The notes beneath the pieces were generated by a model, which saw only the letters and a program-made list of their open reading frames with translations, searched no databases and was not told where the DNA came from. A DNA stretch of 27,009 bases from NCBI GenBank assembly GCA_019648995.1, contig BLXT01003014.1:258572-285580 (forward strand), given 5' to 3'. Positions 20,109 through 27,009 of the stretch are shown here, one piece after another; position 1 is the first letter of the stretch; the number at the start of each line of letters is the position of its first letter. Made by a program: the position numbers and the translations under genes. The DNA is from Plakobranchus ocellatus. Taxonomy: Eukaryota; Mollusca; Gastropoda; Plakobranchidae.

Positions 20109-20591
20109 TTCAACATTATGTGTTGTTTTTCACCATCATTTGCTATGAAATGGAGTGATTTTGTTTGAACCAAGTGTACTCACTGTATGTCTCATATGTC
20201 TAATGTGTATTTTCAAAAAAAAAAAAAGAAACTTTGCCTTAAGAATATGTATTCAAATATAGACAGAGACAAAATCATTTTATGTTTCACGAAAAATTCT
20301 CTCATACAGTCAATTTTAGGCTGGTAATGCTTGAATTGATTTGACACATAAGTGTGCAAGACATAACGCATTCGTAAGCCATATAACCATGGCTGTTTTT
20401 GCCTTTTTTTGTTGCAAAATTTCTCCACAAAGTCCTACAGTGGTGACCGCACATAATGATAATGAATACAGACTCATAATTTGGGATCCTTTGCTGTTAA
20501 AGGATGCCGATGAGTGTATAGATTAATTTATACTGCACAATAATTGATGGAGAAGTAAAATGTAAGGACACAAACAAATATAAACTCTGGA

Positions 20592-20651
20592 AAGCATGAT
20601 GTTGCTTCTTTAGTTAGACATAATCATCTTATCACAGTGAAGTGCATTGTT
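20592..20651 (-). promoter_or_regulatory. Conserved 3' block, unit 2 copy
   Basis: Partner of 8154-8214, about 340 bases after the copy 2 stop. One base is missing and only a few substitutions are present, in a flank that is otherwise well diverged. Confidence 0.45.
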
Positions 20652-20992
20652 GTAAAGCTGCCTGTTAGGTGATAAACACAAGATGTCACCATTGCGCCCT
20701 TTATGTAAGATACCCGTTTTGCATATATTTGGATGAAGGAAATTCATGTTCAATACTTTACCTAAGAACTCTGTTTGTCATTTTCACACCTGACGATGAA
20801 CCATTCAAACTGCAAACATTACATGTTACAATGCATCAATGAGTCCAGGTCATTATAAGTCAATATTATATAGCAAAAAGGAACGGCAACACAGTCTTCT
20901 TTTTTGTTATCCGATTAAAAAAAATGAAACATTATTCATACCATAAACTTTTGCGATTAGAAAAATACAAATAGTCAAGATTCTTATCCACA

Positions 20993-21216
20993 TCAAAGCT
21001 TGCTCTGAGGCAATAGGCGTTTGAAAGCATCGACTTTTGGTCCAACATGGCCTTGCAGGGGTTTGATGGTGAAGAGTGGCAGAAACATTCTCAGTTCAAA
21101 GGTAGAGTAACTGCGATGCTGTCTAGGGTGCTTATTGTTCAAGTCCTCGAGTGATTCATCAAAAGGCAACATAAGCTGGGAAACTAGGTCTGGATGCTCT
21201 GGGTACAACTCATCAC
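20993..21216 (-). CDS. NUDT19: NUDT19 copy 2, terminal exon
   Basis: Follows TCCATCCCCTCAG and reads GDELYPEHPDLVSQLML, DESLEDLNNKHP, GHVGPKVDAFKR and LLPQSKL-stop. It differs from copy 1 at 22 of 73 residues, far more than the other exons. Confidence 0.92.
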
Positions 21217-22678
21217 CTGAGGGGATGGAAATAGAGAGAAAGAATTGTAAGAATCCTTAAAGATTCTGGAAATAAACGTGAAGTTAACAGCCATGTATAT
21301 TGCAAAGAGAGTATCATAGAAGGAATAGAAATCAAACGAATATATGAAGTATGGAAATAACCCACCATCTCATGATGTGCAAAGCGTATGGGTAATGATG
21401 AAAATTTCATGGAAGGAAAAGTAATCAAATGAGGAAAGGTATGGGAATGTTCGACTATCATGAGACAAGTAATTTCTACAAGGAAGGATGAGAATTTAAT
21501 GGAATCTCTTCAAAACAAGTCATAAAACATCACAGATAGATAGCAGCTTATGAACAATTCAAACTTGACCTCGAAGCCCTGAGATTCAAGAAAGTTTAGC
21601 CTTGTTCACAGAGGCATAAGATACAAAAATGTTCAAATCTGTACATAGAGGCATATCATACATTATAGTTCAAACCTGACATGCAAAACATAAGATGTGA
21701 CATAATTCAAACCTGGCATCAAAGACACAATGTGGTCTTTGCACACAGCAGTGACAGGAAACCATCTCTCCACCCTCGCACGTCCTGGCATAGACAGGAA
21801 CTCAAGGAGATTCTGGGCAGACGTGAAATGCAGCAGCCGAGCCAACTCATAAATTTGGGGTGTCCCCAAAACTAACTGATCGTGGAAGTTAGCAGACAGA
21901 AGAGAGCTGGGTGATGCCCACTGTATGAGAAAAAAAAATTTTCAAATCAGAACCTCCATATTTTATAGAGCTTAAAAGTTCTCCAAGGTTTTTTTTTATC
22001 AATAAAAAAAATTTTTTTTCACTTACTTTTAAGTCAAAATTCACAGATCATAAGGCTTTTTTCTCACCAAAAGCAGTAGTTGCGCAGTAACTGCACGTTA
22101 GCTGTGCAACTTGCTTTCAGAAGTTTCCAGCAGTTGGCTCAAAGTGTTCACACCAAAAGCTGTAGTTGCTAGCTGTCTAGCAGCTGTCAGATTGCTGGTG
22201 GATTGAACTGAGCTTTCACACCTTTCTCTGGAGCTCTGACACAACAACAGCAAATACACAACTACCATCACTCCAGAGCCAGGAGATGCATTGAGTGTGC
22301 ATTTGGCGTTTTGGCAGCAAAATGGAGGGTATTAAAAACTGTCATAGCGACAGACCTTGAGACTACAGGAAACATTGAACTCACAGCTGTTGCGTTGCAC
22401 AATGCAGTACTCATACTTGATACTGACAATGCATCGCAAAAAGACACTGAAATGTGGGAAGAAAATAAAGAGCAGGCCGGAGGAGCCACTCATCGTGGCT
22501 GTCCTTCACAGTATGGCACGTTGATAAGAGAAAAACTTGTGATATTATTTCATTGGACCTGGAGCATTTTTGTGGCAAGATAACAATTCATAAATAATAG
22601 ATAAAATGGGCCTACCAACATTCAAGAAATAGACAAGTCAGAAATGTGTGCATGTGTATGCTTGAAGGTGAGTATGTG

Positions 22679-22744
<66 letters not shown>

Positions 22745-25195
22745 CAGAAAGACAACCTAAATAGAAAGGGGCAGAAACATGACACAGGCACACAAAGAAA
22801 CAAGCAAAAAAACAAAACAAAACAAAACCAAACACAGAGACAGACAGAGATAGACTGACTGACAGACAAACAGTTAGTCAGATGGATGGACAGAAAGATG
22901 GTGGAAATGAAAATAATATTTTCAGAATTAGAAACTGGGTGTTGTAGGATACACAAGGGAGAGAGAGAGCGAGAAGGGGGAGGGGAGCATTTAAAATCAC
23001 CTGTCGTGTTCATTTTTTTGAAAATTTGATGCCTAGATCCAGATCTAGTGAAAGACAAAGCTAGCTGCCTCGAGCTGCCCAATATTGCGTGTCGGAAGTT
23101 GGCAACAACATTCTTGGTGTGCTAATTTTAGGCATGATGAAACGGCTGCTAGAAATGAGCAGTAATATATACCGAGATATTTATTCCTGCTCGCTGCACT
23201 GCGCAACACGGTGCAGCTACTGCCTTTAGTGCGACCGTATATACCATAGTAGTCATTATCTCAGCTCAGCTACTGCTCAGCTCAACTACTTTTGGTGCAA
23301 ATGCCCACTCATGGTGTGGCACTCACTGAGCTCCACTGTCTACCTAAAGTCCACAAAACAGATTTGCAAAACGATGCATTGGACACAAAACAGCAACTAA
23401 AATATAAAATTTGAAAGAAAAAAAAATTAAAATTCTAATTCTAAATCAAAGTAGAAAAAAATTACCTTTCCCTTCGATAAAGAAGTCTGTAGACTTTAGA
23501 ATATGAGAAATGAGTTATTTTTTTTTCCTTTCTACTGTAATGTTTTTCACCCAATCGTGTAGATCTCAACTTGATAAATTGTATGTGGCTGCAGGGATTT
23601 TACATACGATGTGGCATGAGATCATTATCCACACAGAAACAAATTATTACCATAGAATTCACAGTCTCTGTAAAATCCTGCTCCACCTCTGGCTTGTGAT
23701 CTATACAACATACATAGAAGACAGTGTCAAATCTTCGCCTGTTCTGCATGCCCTCAATAGGGGTCAGCCAGTTTGACCACTCATGCAGGCACCAAATCTC
23801 TGGCACAAGGTCCAGTTGTAGACACATCTCCAAAAACTGGCTTGGCTCCTGATTAACACGGTCACGCCACTTTTTGATGACCTTTGTGAGGACCAAATTT
23901 ACAAGAAGAGAGTACTTTTAAAACCTTCTATGTAAATATATGATTTAGCATCAACAATGGCATGGATAGCTGCTACTGCTAAAAGTGCAAGCCTAGACTG
24001 AGAAAATCTTGGGTTAAAATATAAACAAACAATCAAGTTATCGTAAAGCAGTGAATTGTTTTACAGGTATTTTGGATATCTTCAACAGAGCTATTTCAGA
24101 AGAAAAAAAAATGCTATATGAATGAAGTTAAATTCTAACAGTAGCAACAACAGACGAATCAATTTTATTGAGCTGTAGAGTGTGAGCTTTTTTCCCAACC
24201 AGTTATCTTAAAAATAGGCATAAAAAAATAAATTGAGAAAAATTTTTACAAGCAAGATTAAAGCAAAGATTACAAAGCATGTGACAGTCCCAACCCTATG
24301 CCACAAAAACAAGCATTGCACTTTGACTTTAGGAGACAGACACACAAGTCTGAGAATCTTGAAGATGTTTGGTGTGGTTTACGAAGGCAAACTTATTTCA
24401 AAGAAAAATACAAACAACAACTTGTAAAAACAAATTCAAAAGAAACTGGAATGAAATCAAAACAACCTCCCATTGTATAATATTTTCCCTACAGACTTCT
24501 TAGATTTCATGTAAAATGGTTGATAAATTTGAATAGATCTTGCAATTTTCTATATCAAATACATAAATAATTTAAAAATAACTGGAGGGAGATTGTAATG
24601 TCAGATTACTTTTAGAAAGGAAGCTTACTTGACTATCATCATATGCACAGGCTGTGTTCCTAACTCTGGCGTTCTCATCATTTGCTCCTGTACACAGCTG
24701 CTCTACATGTTTTTTAGATATCCCAGCTGGCCGAGCTAACAGAACCCCAGATTCTTCAAATGCCTCTCTAATCGCACAAATACGGAAGGCTACATCTGGC
24801 GGTAAAACTGAAAACTTTGGGTCTCTCTGCCGAGTGAACATAGGGCTTGCTTCAAATGATCTTTCAGTCAGCTTAGAAAACAGAGTTTTGTGCACATCTT
24901 TGCCAAGCTTTTGAAAAACTGAGAGCCAGCGACTTGAAAAGTCTGAATCATCTGCCACTCCCCCAGGGAAAACATGAAGGTTAGGCATAAACTTGCTCTT
25001 GCTGCTCCGTTTCATCATTAGCACTTCAAAGTGGTCATTAGTGCCCGCTGGCAGGTCATTTATGTCTTGCTTATGGTCATCAGTGGCTATTTTATTCACA
25101 GACTTTGTAAGACTGGCTGGTGACCTGCTGGAAACTTTTGAAGTAGCGAGTATCAAAGTTGCAGCCTCTCTCCAATGTTTCAACACAGCTGCCAT
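20993..25195 (-). CDS. NUDT19: NUDT19-like Nudix hydrolase, copy 2 (complete, four exons)
   Basis: A second predicted peroxisomal CoA diphosphatase. Exons on the minus strand are 25195-24629, 23881-23651, 21920-21713 and 21216-20993, the same lengths and phases as copy 1, giving 409 aa. The start is the shared MAAVLKHW Met; the in-frame Met twelve codons upstream has no partner in copy 1. The Nudix parts are intact: FPGG at 76-79 and REAFEESG at 143-150. The C-terminus is LLPQSKL, so it ends in the canonical PTS1 tripeptide SKL. By eye it differs from copy 1 at about 50 of 409 positions. Introns are 747, 1730 and 496 bp; intron 2 is enlarged by a transposon-like insert. The exon 2 acceptor (CCTCACAAAG) has a weaker pyrimidine tract than in copy 1. 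No disabling mutation was seen. Confidence 0.92.
21713..21920 (-). CDS. NUDT19: NUDT19 copy 2, exon 3
   Basis: Begins after TCTCATACAG and encodes WASPSSLLSANFHDQLVLG, TPQIYELARLLHF and DHIVSLMP. Only four differences from copy 1 in 70 residues. It ends CCAG|GTTTGA. Confidence 0.92.
22054..23306 (+). mobile_element. PIF/Harbinger-like transposon fossil in intron 2 of NUDT19 copy 2
   Basis: The insert is absent from the same intron of copy 1. Its ends carry inverted similar sequence: GGCTTTTTTCTCACCAAAAG at 22054-22073, and GGGCATTTGCACCAAAAG on the opposite strand ending at 23306. Subterminal copies follow: CACACCAAAAGCTGTAGTTG near 22160 and, inverted, CACTAAAGGCAGTAGCTGC near 23215-23233. 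Between them, 22311-22583 is open on the + strand and contains AVALHN, then YGTLIREKLVILF. This resembles the C-terminal LHN and RxxLxxYF blocks of PIF/Harbinger transposases. A clear 3-bp target duplication was not found, so the exact ends and class are tentative. Confidence 0.5.
22683..22741. repeat. (GA)n microsatellite inside the insert
   Basis: About 29 GA dinucleotides within the intron 2 insert. It produces artefactual Ser-Leu and Glu-Arg frames on the two strands. Confidence 0.97.
23651..23881 (-). CDS. NUDT19: NUDT19 copy 2, exon 2
   Basis: Residues 190-266, starting VIKKWRDRVNQEPSQFLEM, with WSNWLTPIEGMQNRRRFDTV. Eleven differences from copy 1. The acceptor reads GGTCCTCACAAAG, purine-interrupted but with a valid AG; the donor is ATG|GTAATA. 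Confidence 0.9.
24629..25195 (-). CDS. NUDT19: NUDT19 copy 2, exon 1
   Basis: Residues 1-189, 13 differences from copy 1, none in FPGG or REAFEESG. Six differences cluster at residues 100-104 and 170-171, inside or after the Nudix insert. The donor is CAA|GTAAGC, identical to copy 1. Confidence 0.92.
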
Positions 25196-26040
25196 ACTTT
25201 TTTTTTTTACAGGTACTTCATATAATTTCATGTGGAGAAAAAAAAAAGTATTAATCTAAATATTTAAGGTAGAATGAAATGAAGATCATTGCAAACAGGC
25301 CTTAAAAAAATTGGTCAATGAATAGAAAAGAGGGGAGTATTTCCATACGATGGGGAACCACTATTTAATACCTAGTAGTAATCCTCTCTGTATTAGCATT
25401 CATTTGTGAAACAGTCACATCAAGAATGATGCAATTAGTTTCTCAGAACATCCATATCCAGTAGATGTCCACAGTAAAGTTTAAAATTTTAAATACCACC
25501 CTCATTAGTAATTTGGAGATGGTTCACCAGTGCATACAAACTTAAAAACTTAGAATTGTAAACAGCAATGTCTGAGTTTGCTCTTCCTTCCTTGACATAA
25601 AATTTTTCATTATCTTCCTTTTTGGAGTTTCACTTGCATGCAAAAAAGAAAAAGAGTTAAAAAATTTGTAAACTGGGGTCTAACTAAAAAAAATTATATT
25701 AATAACATGATTTTTTTTATTCGCAACTTATTTTTATCTGTGAGTGAAAATTGGCCTTGAGAACATATTTCCAACATTCAAAATGGATTTGCGCTTACCA
25801 GGGTGCATTGTTTTAAGGAGTTATAAATGTCAAGTTTACTAACATTATATAAAAAAATTTTTTTTCAGAGATTTCCATATATGTAAGCTAAATAGGTGTG
25901 AACCATAATCTTCCTCCACAGATTAAATTAAAATTAAATGTAAGTGTTCTAAACAAAGACGAGGTACTTATTTAATGTATCTTCCTAAGAGAGGTTGCCA
26001 ATATTTTGTAATTTTTTAGGATCATAACTCTTCCATGTTT
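25196..26040. other. 5' flank of NUDT19 copy 2 and spacer to unit 3
   Basis: Similarity with the copy 1 flank is visible to about 25345 (poly-A/T run, then CATTGCAAA). Beyond that nothing recognisable was seen, and no LINE remnant like the one next to copy 1. No clear promoter motif. Confidence 0.45.
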
Positions 26041-27009
26041 TCTTTCAATGCATCAAGGAAGATCTAACGGGATAATTCGGGGACCTAGGCCCACTGACTT
26101 CAGTATCTACCTTCACAAACTACTGATGAAATGAAACGGCAGTAGCCCAAATTATGGCCGACCTTATAAAATTTCTTGAACGTTTTATTTTACAGAGAAA
26201 AAGAGAGTGGTAGATCTAGTTCAGTAACACATGTATACTCGTGTACTCAGCTGATGAAGCTAGATCTAGAAGCACAAGTCCCCTTTAGAAGTAAGTAGAG
26301 CCATTACGTTAGGGAAAATAATGACTGGGCCTATTCTCCCAAGTGTTCTTAGTACTATTTCACTCAAAATATATACAATTTTACGCCCACGACCTCTTCA
26401 TTTCATTAAAATTTGTAGCATTTTAAAAGGTAGATTTCACAATTGGTGGGCCTGTCCCCGGATTATCCAGATCTGACTTCAGTCGGTCAAGATAGATAGA
26501 TTTAAGATAGATCTAGACCTCTAGGCCTATATTGAACAATTTTGGCAAGTGAAATCAAAGTTCGATTTGATTCAGTTACAGATCAACAAGTCTGATTGGC
26601 TAAAGAGTAGCAGACCTCCTCCGTTGGTTCTATACTTTTTTGTGCTCGTAGGTCTAGATTTAGTTTTTTCTTAATCTTTTGTTATGATTAGATCTGGATC
26701 TACATCACTTCGCAAGTGAAATTTAACGTTAAGGACAATCTTTTGATAGAGTTATTGATCTCTCGAACCAAAAGGAAAACAAAAAGTGAAAGTAGCTGAA
26801 GATAAAACTAAGGGAAATAACAAAATAGAAACCGCTGAGGGCTCCTTGTTGACTTTTGGAAAAAAAATACACGTTTTAAAATAAGCATTTTAATGATATC
26901 ATCATTTAACTTTTTCAGATTTTATGATTGTGATTTTTGCAGACAGTTTCGAACATGGCACTGAATTATAGAATAAGGGCACAGGTAGCCCCTTCCCCCC
27001 CCCCCCCCC
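26040..27009. repeat. Tandem segmental duplication, unit 3 (left part only)
   Basis: Matches unit 2 from about 14745 to 15215: GCATCAAGGAAGATCTAAC at 26050, CTAAAGAGTAGCAGACCTCC at about 26600, GGGAAATAACAAAA near 26812, TTTTGGAAAAAAAATAC near 26855 and AATTATAGAATAAGGGC near 26963. The rest of the unit, including any third NUDT19 gene, would lie beyond the window. Confidence 0.7.
26995..27009. repeat. Poly-C run at window end
   Basis: Fifteen C at the very end of the window, preceded by CCCCTT. It may be a genuine homopolymer or an assembly edge. Confidence 0.8.

Larger units (their letters stand above)
14745..20992. other. 3' flank of NUDT19 copy 2, no gene identified
   Basis: Non-coding by inspection. 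A perfect CRE palindrome TGACGTCA lies at 15130-15137. A (GA)n tract is at 16488-16561, a CAA/GAC trinucleotide zone at 17711-17935 and an (AT)n run at 18863-18893. About 17000-20050 has no counterpart in unit 1 and contains several internal degenerate repeats; it is probably inserted DNA of unknown class. Homology to unit 1 resumes near 20090. Confidence 0.5.
14745..25345. repeat. Tandem segmental duplication, unit 2
   Basis: From about 15310 rightward it matches unit 1 in order and orientation. Its left part (about 14745-15215) matches the start of unit 3 at about 26040-26990 instead, for example ATCAAGGAA-ATCTAAC near 14763/26053, TAAAGAGTAGC near 14922/26602 and AATTATAGAAT at about 15199/26963. 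It is longer than unit 1 mainly because of extra DNA at about 17000-20050 and a 1.25-kb insert in NUDT19 intron 2. Confidence 0.82.

Noticed and set aside
22612..23082. 156-aa minus-strand frame with Ser-Leu run
   Set aside because: Driven by the second (GA)n tract inside an intronic transposon-like insert.
25195..25231. Upstream Met giving a 12-residue longer N-terminus for NUDT19 copy 2 (and 4 residues for copy 1 at 12130)
   Set aside because: The extensions are unrelated between the copies, and that of copy 2 includes a poly-A-derived Lys run; the shared MAAVLKHW start fits the family.

Overview
This is eukaryotic (animal) genomic DNA. It is strongly A+T-rich, with introns bounded by GT...AG, long non-coding stretches, microsatellites, minisatellites and decayed transposons. 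The two recognisable gene families are metazoan. The many TCTAGATCT-like words and the overall composition recall gastropod molluscs, but that is only an impression; no marker in the window fixes the species.

Layout. (1) 685-2388, + strand: the last three coding exons of ADHFE1 (mitochondrial hydroxyacid-oxoacid transhydrogenase), joined in a consistent reading phase and ending at a TGA at 2386-2388. A 42-bp minisatellite follows the first donor, and a T-rich 26-bp minisatellite runs into the last acceptor. (2) 2400-4690: no recognised gene, apart from one unexplained more balanced-composition island near 3030-3260. (3) About 4690-12285: first unit of a tandem segmental duplication. Its minus strand carries a complete four-exon NUDT19-type Nudix hydrolase gene (8866-12118, predicted 409 aa). 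(4) 12360-14390: a dead non-LTR retrotransposon on the minus strand, with recognisable endonuclease, RT and C-terminal remnants. (5) About 14745-25345: second unit. It carries a second complete four-exon NUDT19-like gene (20993-25195, also 409 aa). Its intron 2 is enlarged by an insert that looks like a PIF/Harbinger fossil. (6) About 26040-27009: left part of a third unit, cut by the window end in a run of C.

The two NUDT19-like proteins have identical exon lengths (567, 231, 208 and 224 nt) and identical intron phases (0, 0, 1). By eye they are about 88% identical. The difference is concentrated in the last exon (22 of 73 residues, against 28 of 336 elsewhere). Copy 2 ends in Ser-Lys-Leu, the canonical peroxisomal PTS1 signal; copy 1 ends in Thr-Lys-Leu, a weaker variant. 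Known NUDT19 proteins are peroxisomal CoA diphosphatases, so the array may hold paralogues that differ in import or substrate range (inference). ADHFE1 and the NUDT19 array are convergent (tail to tail); nothing suggests a shared pathway.
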